The notes under the pieces: generated by a model | Told to the model about the DNA's origin: nothing | The model's input: only the letters and a program-made list of their open reading frames with translations | Databases searched by the model: none | Shown: positions 34,272 through 46,169 of the stretch, in pieces | Numbering within the stretch: position 1 is the stretch's first letter | How the letters are laid out: every line of letters begins with the position of its first letter | Made by a program: the position numbers and the translations under genes | Assembly: GCA_027382625.1 (NCBI GenBank) | Contig: JAJKFJ010022155.1 | Span: forward strand, 1-64,000 | DNA: 64,000 bases | Direction: 5' to 3' | From: Tetmemena sp. SeJ-2015 | Lineage: Eukaryota > Ciliophora > Spirotrichea > Sporadotrichida > Oxytrichidae

Positions 34272-34777
34272 ATGGAGGCAAGTGATTCACCCCAATTGTT
34301 CACCTACCACTTCAAAGTTGGAATGACTTGCGATGGATGCAAGAATGCTATCACCAAGTTGCTCGGCACTGAGCAATGTAAGTTTAGCCAACCTAAATAT
34401 CCTCAAATCTGCCGAAATCACAAATAAAATCATAACTACTAGGAACTTTTTATGAGATTATATGATTGCCCCAATTTATTCTTGACCAACTTCGAATAAA
34501 CACAGAACAAACCAATAATTTACTTAAATTCATTAAAGATGAATAACTTCTTTATAGACGTGAAATCATTTGAGACAGCAGTGAAGGACTAAAGAGTGTA
34601 TGTTGTGGGACCAGAAGGAATTGAAGACCAAGTTATTCAGCGTCTCAGCAAATGGGTAATCATCAACATTCCTGATTTTACCTTTTCTTTTTTAAACTTG
34701 TGTCTAACATTTTAAAATAGGCAACAGCAAGCAAGAAATAGTTGGAGTATCTCCACAAGGAAGAACTTGCTAACTGA
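34272..34777 (+). CDS. HMA-domain metal-binding protein (copper chaperone, ATOX1-like), two introns
   Basis: Small soluble metallochaperone-type protein of 86 residues. ATG at 34272 opens MEASDSPQLFTYHFKVGMTC. The metal-binding motif is MTCDGCKNAITKLLG, with both cysteines of MxCxxC present. Two GT-AG introns are removed (34378-34557 and 34656-34720). The spliced product continues EQYVKSFETAVKDQRVYVVG and GIEDQVIQRLSKWATASKK and ends LHKEELAN at a TGA at 34775. The length and a single domain match ATOX1/Atx1, which hand Cu(I) to P-type ATPases. The exact metal is inferred. No IES is needed in the exons. It shares a 142-bp upstream region with the MFS gene, suggesting a common bidirectional promoter, and ends tail to tail with the radial spoke gene. 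Confidence 0.87.
34378..34557 (+). other. Intron 1 of HMA gene, 180 nt
   Basis: GTAAGT donor and TATAG acceptor. Splicing gives GTEQYVKSFE. It could also contain an IES. Confidence 0.8.
34656..34720 (+). other. Intron 2 of HMA gene, 65 nt
   Basis: GTAATC donor and AATAG acceptor. Splicing gives LSKWATASKKQ. Confidence 0.8.
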
Positions 34778-35099
34778 AGTTGCAATCATATAGATTATCT
34801 GAAATAATTCAACTAACAATCTTAATCGCAACCTAACTTAATTCTTTATCTCCAAGCTAATTTAAAATCTATAAGGATACTTATTTAGGATAATAAGATT
34901 TGAAGACCTTTTAATTAAAATTATAGCTTTGGAATTCAATACATGATTAGCTTTGTTTTGTGTTATAATTTATCCTACTCATCTAAGTTTAAATTATAAA
35001 TGAATTGCTTGTATCTATAATATTGATGATAAGACTGAGAGAATTCTAAACAATTTTTGAATAAAATTGGTAATGTTTCTTAAATATAGAGATATCATT

Positions 35100-36740
35100 T
35101 CACTCGTCTTCTTCTGCGGCTGCCTCTGGTTGCTGCTGATGCTCAACTATTTTAGGAGCATGTAGGGGAGTAGGCTATAAACAAGTTTAGAAGTTGAACG
35201 ATAAATCTTTTTAATATTCTAGTTGGATGAATAACTTACCTCTGGTTGTTCAATTTAGTCGATGGGATCTTTTTGGACTTCAGGGGGTTCAGTAGGGTTG
35301 AAGCACACATCACCTCTCTTGTGGCCGTAGCCCACGTAGATCGACTGGAACTTGCCAGTCTGAGAAACTGTGACTGCTCCAGGCCATCTCAAACTACGAA
35401 TAATGTTGACAGCATAAGAAACTGTGCCTTCCTTTGGAGGAACCTGAGCGAAGGGTTGAGGGTCTCCGCACACCTTAGAGTGCCATGCTGACTTGTATCC
35501 ATCAACAGGCACATCCTCGCTTGCTTAAATTAAATTATACTGTCTTGAACTTCTCACCCTCTGGGTCCTTTTCCTTAATCTTCTCATAAGCTTCTTTTTC
35601 CTCATCTGGTAGCTCTTCAAAGCCTGGAGGAACAATCAACACCAAACAACTATTTGAAAAATGAAGCTTAATATTTCTGTTGAACGTGAGTGACTCTTCC
35701 TGCCTTGAGAATCATGGGGTGTCTGTGGGTCCAGCTCTCTACACTTCTGAGTTCCTCAGTGCCTGGAACAGAGTAGTCTTCGCTGAACATCTCCTTGGCC
35801 ACTCCATTTTCATCCTCCTCAATCTTCAAGTAATCCTTAGGGACGAGGTGGCAACCATGAGTGATTCTTCCAATCTGAGCACGCAGGTAGTGTCTTTCTT
35901 TACCTGGGTATGGTGGGTTAGAGTCAATGGCAGCATTCAAATAATTTAAACTTATAATATATAAGGATCTGTAAATTATTTTGTGATTGAGGTTGCCAGT
36001 GAAGACGTGCTTGATCATCCTCGCAACTTGAATTTGTTCAGGAAGGAGGTCTGGTAGCTGTAGCCAGTCGTCAAGGATGTTATCAGTGACCCAGTACACC
36101 ATCCTGTTGACACCCTCTCCTCTCTTCTCCTGGTCGAAGCTCTGTCTGTTTTCTTCTTGAGTCTCTAGAACTCCCTCTGCCACCCAGTAGTCCTTCTCAG
36201 TAAACTTAAAATATGAAAAATTAATGGAAGCCAATTTATTGATTAAAGTTTACCATAGACTTTACCCCAGAATCTGAGTTAGCTTGCTCCAGAGAGAATT
36301 GCTAATCTCTTAAGAGAGTGAGCAAGCTTGGCAACTGTGTCCTCTCCAAAGACTACTCCAGCCCATTCAAACATTCGGTGTTCCTCTGCCAAATTGGGAA
36401 GTACAAATTGCTTGTTCCTTGAAAGCAAGTCCTTGTCGTCGCGGCTCAGCTAGTCATAAAATTAAATACTTTATTTAACTCAACGATCTAAAAGGAAGAT
36501 TAATTATTTGAAACATCCAAACGTTTCAAATTCAAAACAAACGCATAAAGATTCTTAAAACTTTTTTATAAAAGTGGGTATCTTAGTTTCAATATGATTA
36601 TTGCATTATTGAATGGTTGACTTACTCCTTGGATGAGGTTCTTGCTCTTTATTATCCACTGTTACTTTTGGGGGTCTCTCTGTTGGTGTTGGAGTGTATT
36701 GACTTCATGATCATAGGCAGGGTCTTTGATTTTCAAGTGA
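35100..36740 (-). CDS. Radial spoke head protein RSPH4/6 family, main body (scrambled gene)
   Basis: Radial spoke head proteins form the spoke head in 9+2 cilia. This minus-strand part begins inside the 15-nt inverted pointer at 36726-36740 and continues HLKIKDPAYDHEVNTLQHQQ. Family blocks follow in order: MFEWAGVVFGEDTVAKLAHS, QLRFWGKVYGTEKDYWVAEG, VNRMVYWVTDNILDDWLQLP, LPEQIQVARMIKHVFTGNLN, NPPYPGKERHYLRAQIGRIT, the acidic ENGVAKEMFSED region, then WHSKVCGDPQPF, SLRWPGAVTVSQTGKFQSIY and VGYGHKRGDVCFNP. It ends VEHQQQPEAAAEEDE at a TGA at 35100. Four IESs and two GT-AG introns must be removed. The first 60-odd residues are on the opposite strand at 36790-36989. Total about 485 residues, shorter than the human protein. 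Identification is strong. Confidence 0.93.
35175..35239 (-). other. Intron 2 of RSPH4/6 gene, 65 nt
   Basis: GTAAGT donor and TATAG acceptor on the minus strand. Splicing gives IEQPEPTPLHAPKIVE and the final acidic tail. Confidence 0.82.
35526..35541 (-). other. Short IES of RSPH4/6 gene, 16 nt
   Basis: Pointer CT at 35524 and 35540. Removal gives GEKFKTASEDVPVDGYKS. The 2-nt pointer makes the exact edge uncertain. Confidence 0.6.
35663..35672 (-). other. Short IES of RSPH4/6 gene, 10 nt
   Basis: Pointer AAT at 35660 and 35670. Removal restores the frame into SCLVLIVPPGFEELPDEE. Confidence 0.6.
35938..35988 (-). other. IES of RSPH4/6 gene, 51 nt
   Basis: Pointer ATT at 35935 and 35986. Removal gives HVFTGNLNAAIDSNPPYPG. 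Confidence 0.87.
36203..36252 (-). other. IES of RSPH4/6 gene, 50 nt, TA pointer
   Basis: Pointer TA at 36201 and 36251. Removal gives FWGKVYGTEKDYWVAEG, matching the family block exactly. Confidence 0.78.
36450..36625 (-). other. Intron 1 of RSPH4/6 gene, 176 nt
   Basis: GTAAGT donor and GACTAG acceptor on the minus strand. Splicing gives KNLIQGLSRDDKDLLS. Long enough to hide an IES. Confidence 0.8.
36726..36740 (-). repeat. Inverted 15-nt pointer, copy 2
   Basis: TTGATTTTCAAGTGA on the plus strand, the reverse complement of 36975-36989. It marks the 5' end of the second segment on the minus strand. Confidence 0.92.
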
Positions 36741-36789
36741 TGTATTTTTAAAAGTGAATAATTAAATTAAAATACAAGAGAGTTTAGAA

Positions 36790-36989
36790 ATGAGTGTGAA
36801 CCTGGACACCCTAGAGAAAGTTAAAGCCCAACTGAAAGAAGCCAGAGACCTAGGCGCAAATGTCAGCTTAGACCTGTACTAACACCTGACTGAGGTGTTC
36901 AATCGCATTATGCTCCATCACCCTGCTGATGCCTACCAAAAGTTTGAGGAGATCTCCCACCTCATCAAGTAGACTCACTTGAAAATCAA
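36790..36989 (+). CDS. First MDS of the RSPH4/6 gene, inverted
   Basis: ATG at 36790 opens MSVNLDTLEKVKAQLKEARD and the family N-terminal block SLDLYQHLTEVFNRIMLHHP, then AYQKFEEISHLIKQTHLKI. It runs into pointer TCACTTGAAAATCAA at 36975-36989. The same 15 nt stand in reverse complement at 36726-36740, where the minus-strand remainder begins. Joining through one copy gives IKQTHLKIKDPAYDHE without a gap. Read straight on, the plus-strand frame soon becomes AT-rich nonsense. The two parts of one gene therefore start back to back, 36741-36789 lying between them, and this segment must be flipped during somatic development. Confidence 0.92.
36975..36989 (+). repeat. Inverted 15-nt pointer, copy 1
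   Basis: TCACTTGAAAATCAA at the 3' end of the inverted first segment. Its reverse complement is at 36726-36740. This is the junction repeat guiding the inversion. Confidence 0.92.
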
Positions 36990-39900
36990 TGCTTTCCTCA
37001 TATTTATTTATTGTATATATAAAGACTTAGAGATTCAATTTTTAATTAAATAATTTTATTTAATTTAAGCTATAATACAAATGATATAACATATTAATTT
37101 TAAAAAATAAATAAGTTCTATCAGATTTTATAACGTTTTAATTTTGATCTGTCTCCACTTTTTTGGAGTAATTTGTAAGATCTAGAATTTAGTATTGATA
37201 AATTAAAACATGAATGATAATTCATTATAGTTTGGCTTTGGGTGTCATACTTCCTTAGTATTCTTTTTATTTCATTTTAATAAATTTGAATCTGCCTCTT
37301 ATCTGATTTGTTTTAGCAGCTTTTAAAATAAAATAACGATACCATGAGAGGCAATAGTAAACTATAGTTGCTAAAGGTACGAAATAAACTGCAACTTCTT
37401 TTCCTATCTACTCAAAACCATCTCTGATATTTAATTATTTTTAAAATAACTGGTTGACTTTTTTAGAATAATATTTAAGAAAAATATGAGTTGGTGGGAA
37501 TAGTACTTTAATTTAATCAGCGTGTCTATCTCTTTTTATTTATATTGATATACTAGTTTGGTAGTTTGATGTGTTGAGGAAGTGACTGAACTCCTTTATT
37601 TAAAGTAGATCTTCGAAACTCAAAAGCAATTGAGATTCTTAAAATTAAAAATAATACTTGGGTTAAAGTGGAATTTTGAAACTACTATTGCTATATAGTT
37701 TCACCGATTGTTCATCCTCAAAATTAATATGGTGTTTAACTTACTCCTACTATTTTAATTATAAAGTAGATAAATATTATGCTAAAACAATGTATTTAAA
37801 AATATATTCTCAATGAAAAGCCAAATTATTTTTTAAATTATTTTTAATTTTGCTGATTGATAACTTAATCTGTTCTTTATGATTTAGAATTAACTATTTT
37901 TTCTAAGATTTATTTTAGTACTATTTAGGCTTAAGTTTCATTAAAGTTTTTAAAATCATGTTTCTCTTAGTTGAATTTATTCAATAGAGTTAGTAGATCA
38001 GTATCAAGAAAGTAATGAGTCTCAGAGTAAAACTCATTATAAAATAGTAAATTAAAATAAAAGATAAACATTATTTACAGTTCGTTTGGTGTTAGTTTGA
38101 ACTAGCATTCTAAAATATTAGTTATATATATTTAAATTCTTTATGATCTAACTTGTCTAGATCACTCTCCTCGAGCCATGATCCATCAGTTAAGTCAAAT
38201 TCACAAGCATAACTAAATATATATTTTTGAACTGATAACCAACTCAAATATTTACTTTGTAGTCTTCTCAAATTTATTAAATAAATTATGGAGAAGCTTA
38301 ATCTAAAGAGTTTTTGAAATGCACTATTTTCTTTTTTACTAAGTCATAAATCTCTGAATTTTAACTGAATTCTAACCTTGCACTTTATATTTATAGATAA
38401 TTAAAAAAAGGCAATATAATTTTAAAAAATATGTATAAGAAGAGATTTATGTCAAATAAAATTACAATATAAGAAATTAATCTATGAATTTTTTCCTCTT
38501 GAAATAGCTGCATATCAATTAAATTAGTCTTTTATTTTTAAAATTAGGATTGCTCAATAAAATTATTTTTTAGTTTATTTCAGTAATTATCATTTGTATA
38601 ATAAATAATTTCTTAAGTGATAGTCTAGTTTTTTATCAAGATAATTAAAAGCAATTAATTCTCAATTTATATGAAATTATTTATTAAATAAATATAAACC
38701 GTAACCTGGAAAGTTTAAGCTTACGTTATCAGTAATAACAGGATTTACACATAGTTCTATGAATTGCAGGGTTAATTTATTAAATATAACTAAATAAATT
38801 AATTATTTTTGAATATTAACTTTCAGATAATTTCTACGAATCATTTCCTTGTTAATATGAATATTTTTTGTGATTAATCATCTTGCTATTTATTATAAAA
38901 AGAAAACATGAATGAGTCACCATCATTTTCCTAGTGAGAAAGAGGAAAAGATTATAAAACCAAAAGATCTGGAAATCCAATCTCAAAGTAATTGCTCTTA
39001 CTACTATCTATAAGTTCAAATGCTCAACTAAATTTAAAAATATATATTATAAAGCTTATTCTTAGAGCTTAACGGATCCATAATCGCAAGTTTGTAAAAA
39101 ATCTTCTACAAATTCTTTTTCTAAAGCTATTAAAATATAAGATTTAAAATAAAGCTAAAAGCCTTTGCGAGAAAGATTACTCGTTGTTAGTGAACTAAGT
39201 TTCTAACACCATTTAGTGTGAAGAACATTGTTTAAATTTAATTATGAATAACTAGTTTATCTTTAGTTTCATTCTTAGTTGAGTCTTATTCAAGTGATGT
39301 CAATAAAAACACATGTTATCTTAATGTAAAATAAGATTTTTAACACCCTAATATTCAATATATTTCTAAAAATTAAAATAAAGTTTCATTAGTATTTGTA
39401 TGATAAAATATACGATTTAAAAAATAAAATGACTGTTAAGTATAATTGCAATTGGTTATTAATTAATATGTATGTGATAATTAAATTATCCTTAATTGAA
39501 TGCAGTATCATATTTAAGCTTACTTTAAATTATTTATTTAATATCCAACATATCTAAAATAAGAAGATTCACCTTATAAATTGGTTTTAAATGTAGCAAT
39601 TTAAATAAAATATATATGAGCTATTTTTACTGTGTTCATAGCGATGTTAATTAAACAAAAATATGCCCAATTAGGGTTGCAATACTTTCTAAATCCAGTT
39701 ATCTATCTAAGTTATTTAATTTTATTCCATATTTGAGAGAGAGAATTCGCTTCTATCATATGCTTTTAGGTATATTTATCTGGGTCCTCAATGCTAAAAT
39801 TTGCCACCCTAAATCAATTATACAACTTAGAATTAATTTAGAAATCGATAATTAATTAATTAAAAAGTAAGATTTAACTTAAAATAAATGAATTTACTTG

Positions 39901-40830
39901 TAGAACAATCAATATACTCTATGATAAAAAGCTTAATAAAATTTTAGGATGGAATTTTCTGATTTAAAGCAATTTGAAATTATGTATAAACGAGATAAAT
40001 AATCTTCTCAACTTTCTTATTTTGAATATATCTGCACTAATGACAATGTAATCTTTTAATGATGGTAAATTGATTGCACCTATTAATGCATTCTATCGTA
40101 AGCTCTTTTTATTTAATTGTTTCAGATATGAAAGTCTAAACTAAAGCATCAGTACTTCAATGATTTAAGAATTTGATTTAATAAATATATCATTGGAAAT
40201 TATTAACTTTATCAATATATAATTGCTGAAATTGAAGGAATATGAAAATTTATTAAGATAGTAACTTTCAAGTCTTGAAAAATATATACTAAACTCAGAA
40301 ATAGAATGATTGGAGAAGCGCAATTAGTTATGATAAAATCTTAACTTTCTTTAATTTTATATCTATTAAACACTTATGCTTATATATTTATCAATTAGAA
40401 AAACCCGAAAACTTTAAAAATATTTTTTTTAAAATTATTTAATTAAACTTTTGTTTTGTTATTTCTATTTAAAAACAATTAAGATAAGAAAATATAAAAT
40501 TTAAGATTATTGGGGCTATTAAAAAAAAAAAAGTTATTATTTAACATTACTAACTTCAACTATTTTAATACTTTATTTTGAATAAGTTCTCATCTATACA
40601 TTTAAAATTTACCATGAGACTGCTTAAATCTTTGCATAGAGCTAAGAAAATAATGAAGCATGTCAGCAGATAGCAATGATGAAACCATTCTGATTAAAAA
40701 TAAACTTTTAAATTTTGTCAATTCGAATTTAAAGTATTAAATTATAAGAGGAATTAAAAACTTCTCTGGGCATAAATAAAACATATGCGTAACTTGAATG
40801 GCTACTTCTTGTGTATAAATTTCAGCCCTT
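36990..40830. other. AT-rich DNA, no gene seen
   Basis: Nearly 4 kb of AT-rich sequence with dense TGA in all frames and no protein-like stretch. Likely intergenic germline DNA removed during development. Confidence 0.6.
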
Positions 40831-40834
40831 AACT

Positions 40835-41475
40835 TCATTCTAAAGACCGTGATAAGCACTACCAACTATCTTATATATCAACGGCAGGGACCAAAAGTGG
40901 ACTCGAACATTCTGACTCCCCCACTCTCTCTGAGTCTTTAAATTTTACAGGAAAATGCTGAATCCAAAAAAACCTCATTTACTTTGGTTAGACTGAAAGG
41001 GGGGAAAATGACCAAGACCTACTAGCCAGACTAAAGACCTCCACGTTACTAGGTGCCATCTTCAAGTATCATGATGTGGAAAATGGCCAGTAGTCAAGCC
41101 CTTGCTAGACTTACTATCACGAGACACCAGCTAGGTAATGCAGTACGATAGCTTTACGTCTGGCTGGCTCGCCCTTAACTATTTAATCACAAGCATTATT
41201 CTTTAAGAACATTAAATCAGAGAGAGAGGAGTGCTAATCTTGAGAGACTTAGTCACGACTTGAAACGGAGTACAGTTCTCGCACGGCTTTGTGGCTCACC
41301 ATAATCCAAGCACTCCTCTATTACATATTCATACAATTAGCGACGGATTTATTATCTTAGATCGCCTCCAGAGGGATAAACGCAACATGAAAGAGATATT
41401 GAGTAATGGGTGGCTAATCTCGCTATACCAACAAAGCATAATTTGATGCCACGTCACGGGACCTAGATTATAATT
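40835..41475 (-). other. G+C-raised island with coding-like minus frames and an inverted repeat
   Basis: Raised G+C against AT-rich flanks. On the minus strand one frame reads AWIMVSHKAVRELYSVSSRD and ACDQIVKGEPARRKAIVLHY; another to its right reads SEISHPLLNISFMLRLSLW. No family was recognised. AGAGGAGTGCT (from 41227) and AGCACTCCTCT (about 41310) form an 11-bp inverted repeat around some 70 nt and could fold as a stem. The island may be a decayed coding segment or an RNA; neither is established. Confidence 0.35.
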
Positions 41476-41667
41476 TAATAATTCCATTTACATTTAAATT
41501 TATTAATTTTTAAATGTAATTTTTGTAAAATGTCTTAATTTAAAAATATTTGCATATGTGCACTTAAGGCAGCTTAATGAAAAACTCCTAATGATAGCTT
41601 AAGACAAATAAGCTTCTGTTTACTGTTTAAATCTAAAGAGCTTTCTAAGATTTGATCAATTAAATGA

Positions 41668-41900
41668 TCATTCAGCGAGGTCTCCCCTTGCTAAAGTTCT
41701 GAGGGTCAGGTTCTTCCTTCCTTTTCTGACCAAGGCTAATTCGTATGCTATATATAAATAAGATGTGGCTTCTTTTATACTTTTCTCCCTAAGTCTTAGT
41801 CTGCTTAACGAGCTCTTGTCAGAGTACTGTAGAGCAATTAGAAGTAAGGGGCAGCTTTGGAGGACTGGGCTTTCCACCTTATGCGTAAATCCAAATCTTA
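41668..41900 (-). CDS. Orphan coding segment, unknown
   Basis: Minus frame GFTHKVESPVLQSCPLLLIA, KSSLSRLRLREKSIKEATSY, LALVRKGRKNLTLRTLARGD to a TGA at the left edge. It is open for about 78 codons in otherwise stop-dense DNA. No start codon at the right end, so it may be a single MDS of a dispersed gene. Function unknown. Confidence 0.4.
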
Positions 41901-44900
41901 AACTATTAATTTCTTTTGTTATTCACTGAAGATTACTTCTACCGCTTTTTTTAGTAATTCTGTAAATTAATAATGTAAACGAAAGTAACTTATAATTTAA
42001 TTTGGATTAAAGAGAGTGACTGTTGAATTATCTCAAACTTTTAAAATATTATACTGATAGAATAAGTATTGAATTCTAAGAATATTTCATCTTTCAAACA
42101 TATTTAAAGAGCTTTGTTTAGATTTTTAAGCAACATTAGCTTGATGGAAGAAATAATATTGATAAAGATGAGAGCTTAAAATATAACAGGAGCAGAATAC
42201 TAGGAAACTTTTAAAACAATAAATATCACTTACTGCTATCAAAAATATTAAATCGTAAAAAATAAAGGTATTCACTTGCTCTATATTAAAAACCTTTTTA
42301 TTATTTTAAACAAACATCTTTTATTTTAATTAAATTTTGAACTTTATTAAATTTATTATAGAGTAATATTCTGATATAAGAGCTTTCTAAAGGTGTCTTT
42401 TCATTTGGTGAATTTTATAAAATAAAGTATGCCTTATTGAATCTGGAAGTGTAAAAAGAAAATGATATTTATTTAAACTTAACCCTATTTTAATGAAATA
42501 TGCCTTCATTAAATTATTTATTATTTGCAACAACAAAAAATTAAGTCATAGTTAAAATTAACTTTTACTCATTCTAAAATTTACACATTTTAAAATTAGA
42601 AAAACAGAGATAAACCTAGTTTAATATTTTTGAAAGCATTAAATAGTAATTTATCAATGCATTATCTAACAAAACTTTTCTATATTTCAAGTTGTTAATA
42701 GCTGACAATGTTGAAAGATTTTTCTAAGAATAGCAAGCTTGCATTTTTAGAGAATACATCCTTATGATTCTTCTAGATATTCTTAAACAAGAATATGGAA
42801 ACAATCTCTACATTTATTTAGCCATAATTTTATATTGAATGAATTATAATAATTGAGTTGAATTTATTTTTCAACGTAAAGGGATAACTTTTTTCATATC
42901 GAAGCTCAGGATCAAAATATTGAATAATTGTTATTCGAACTTTAAATAGAGTCCTTAGTGAATGAAGCTCCATTTCCTTTATATTAAAATTAAGAATTTA
43001 ATTAATACTGATTTGAGAATTATCTTAGTAATGATTAAGCTGAATTATGAGATTATCTATAAATTTTAAATTGAATTGAATGTCTATCTGGCAAATACGC
43101 TTTAAAATATTTATATAAACTGATCAATAGTATTTGTAAATTTCAATTTCTTGTACTTTAAAACATTTAGCTCCTGCCAAATATGTCTTTGCCTCTTTAC
43201 TTTAAAGATGAATGCCTTTTGGGAGCTCATAAGTTCCACCTATACAAGCTTAATTATTGTTTTATTCGTTAGCTTCTGCTTTAATACAAATGTCGAAACT
43301 AGACCCAAACATAAAGACAAATCATTCAATCAGAATATGTATTACATTAATTAAAATACATTTATAGGTGTTTATGGAAAAATTTGGATCAAACCAACCT
43401 ATTTAGAGTCTCAGTTATTCAAAAGTAGTAACTTCCATTTATATTAACGTCATCTTCTAAATTCCAATAGAAATTCAAAATAATTTTATACATAAAGGTT
43501 AAATTTATATATAATCTTTGATAAAATTAAAACGTTAAAACAATAATTAATATAAGTCAGATTTATTAGAAAAGATCTATTATCAATTTAATTTGTATAA
43601 ATAAATTTGACTTTAAGTAGTTCTTTATCCCAATACCTTAGCGCATATTGTTAATCTCTGTATTGTTTATGAATAGTTCTCTTGCTTAATTAGAATATAA
43701 AAGCGCCGCTATCTTTATACATCCCCTAATCTTTATCAGATTACAATTATATTCAATAAAGTTATTTAAAAAGAGAATAAAAATAATTAAAAAAATTAGT
43801 CTAATTTAGTTAATAAATAAGAGATTTTTAACAAATAATTCTTAGTTATTGTTTGCAATAATTTTAAAATAAATATATTATAGGAACTTTTCTATTTTAA
43901 AATTTAGCATATTTAAAAAAAATATTTTTATATATCAGAAGATTTATAACCTCTAGAAGTGAAGGCACCAAAAACATTAGATTTATTGGTCGTAATAAAT
44001 GCTACAAACGCCCCTTAATCATTTACTTTAGTTCTAAATTACTTTTTTGAGAAACCATCTTTAGTTCCCTTATAGATTAGTCTAAACTAACCACGTTCAT
44101 AATTTAAATAATTCATTTCAAATATAGCAATCATTTTATACATATCTAGTAATATTTGTAACGGTTTTCTCAAATAAAATTGAGTTAATTAAATTTGCAG
44201 ATCTAAATTTATTACCTAAATCTTTTTAAAAATTACAAAGTTTTAATATTAGAAAGTCTGTAAATAATCTATATTTTGATTACGTTAACAAGATCTAAAT
44301 CAATCTTAATTTGATATACTTCGTGAGAAATAAAAAATAATATAGCTTAAGTTTTGGATATAATAAGAAAATATTAAAAATATTATAATAGTTTACCCTT
44401 TAAAACTGATCTATCAATTTTTACGAAAAATTCATAATTTACTAACTTTTTCATTTTATTAATTCATGGCTTGTGAATTTGTTATTTTATAAGAACCTAA
44501 AATTAAGCTTCTAAAAGTATCTATTCATTCTAAATTATATTTTAATTTATTTTACAGGCTTTTTAGAAAACTTAGACATTTTATGGATCTAAAATGTTCA
44601 TATTTGCTGAAATTGTTGCAAATAAATTAAATAATATAAATATAAATATCAACTAGGACTTTTAAGAAACTGTTATTTAGGAGACCAGCTTGAAATAACA
44701 GTAAATAAAATATGTAGAGTTCTATTCTCTGAAATACAACCATTGAGATTTAAATTATATATCCACTACAAGAGGCAGAATTTCATTATGTGTATCATCA
44801 GCAAAATTAAACTTATTCATGTTGTCAGAGTATTTAATAAACAACATTTTTTTAACACTTCCGTTTCCCCCAAGATTTTTATCTATTAAATTGAATGAAA

Positions 44901-45290
44901 TATTTTAACTAATATTAACTATGAAAAATCAATTTTTTATAATTAAAAAAATAGTTATTCAAAGATTTATTGATTTTAGATTTTAATTAAACCTCGATTT
45001 TTTATTCTTAAGTAATTTAATAAGGTATAATATTTATAATTTGGCAATGCACTTTTGAGCAAAGAATTTGTTCCTTTTGAGATTTCTTAAAAAATAATAT
45101 CGCTTGACTCATCAATAATTTGTAATATGATATCAGAAAAAACTTATTAGATATAATAATTAATGTGAATTGAATTAAACTTCATAATGAATATAAAACA
45201 TTTGCTAATGTAATAATTTTGGTATAATCTTACTAATATTTTTTCATCCTATATAAAGATATAAAAACGAGATAATGCTTTTTATATTAA
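41901..45290. other. AT-rich DNA, no gene supported
   Basis: AT-rich throughout. One hydrophobic plus frame at 43151-43354 is open but has AT-biased composition and no recognisable domain. Confidence 0.5.
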
Positions 45291-45304
45291 TTACGAAAGA
45301 TTAC

Positions 45305-45640
45305 GGCAGGCTTCTAAGAAAGAAGAGATAGAGCACATGATGCGCAGTTGAAGATTCAACTGCGATGGGTGAAAGATACATAAATGGATTAAATTACAAG
45401 AAGTGAGTTAATCTAGTACTTTATAGTTGAAATCTTTTACTTTTTTTCCCTCAATCCTTCAAGTGAGAACAAATTAAGGACTCCAGGAGATATGTTTTAA
45501 GAGAGAACTTCTCCCATAGCGCCTTGATGTGCATATTTGACTTAAGCTTCGTTCAGAGCAGAAAACTAAATAGACACCGCAGGAAGGGGCTGAAAAAAAT
45601 TTACCATCCGAACTACCAGCTCATTCTGAAAATTAAATTG
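45305..45640 (+). CDS. Orphan coding locus with one IES, unknown
   Basis: Plus frame reads ERRDRAHDAQLKIQLRWVKD and TQMDQITRSE. Removal of a 60-nt insert with a 7-nt pointer then gives ITRSENKLRTPGDMF. A second frame continues YVLRENFSHSALMCIFDLSF and RKLNRHRRKGLKKIYHPNYQ to about 45640, so at least one more junction or shift is missing. The composition is basic. The ends lack start and stop codons, as expected for part of a dispersed gene. The family was not recognised. A perfect 9-bp hairpin GCAGTTGAA/TTCAACTGC lies inside the first segment. Confidence 0.5.
45408..45467 (+). other. IES in orphan locus, 60 nt
   Basis: 7-nt pointer AAGTGAG at 45401 and 45461 flanking AT-rich DNA inside coding sequence. 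Confidence 0.65.
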
Positions 45641-46169
45641 TAAGATCTTCTTATTAAAATAAAATAAAAAATTTTGCATTTTAGATTGACTTCTTCCAAT
45701 TTAAATTCTTCCTCTTCTGTTTTTCTAAAAAATTTTAGTTCGAAATTTTTAACTTATTTATGTTTAAACTAAATAAGGACGAATGGAAAACTAAATGATC
45801 AAAATTTAACAGAGAAAAGGAGGAAAAAGATATAAGATATTAACTTAATTTAATTTGTATCTTAAACATAATTTAATCATAATATGTTTATAAATCTGAC
45901 CTTAGGCATTTAATGAAATCTAGTTTTCCTCATTAGAGATGCACACTAATCAAGCATTCTGGAGGTAATTTATAAGTAGCAATTGTTTATATTAATCCTA
46001 AAAAAATATCAAACTCCGTATCAGTTAGCAAAACTCTATTTCATTATAGGAAGAATATTAATGCATGATCGTCGATTGGTATAACTTAGAAATGCATGCT
46101 GATCGATCCCTTGTTGTGTGATTCATATTATATCAAGCTTTAAATTAAATTAACTCTATATTTAAATAT

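Noticed and set aside
41230..41320. Group II intron domain V-like hairpin
   Set aside because: The G+C stem has no catalytic triad or bulge pattern of domain V; only the inverted repeat is supported.
43151..43354. Hydrophobic plus-strand ORF
   Set aside because: AT-driven Phe/Leu/Ile/Asn composition, no G+C rise and no domain; not distinguishable from chance when only TGA is a stop.
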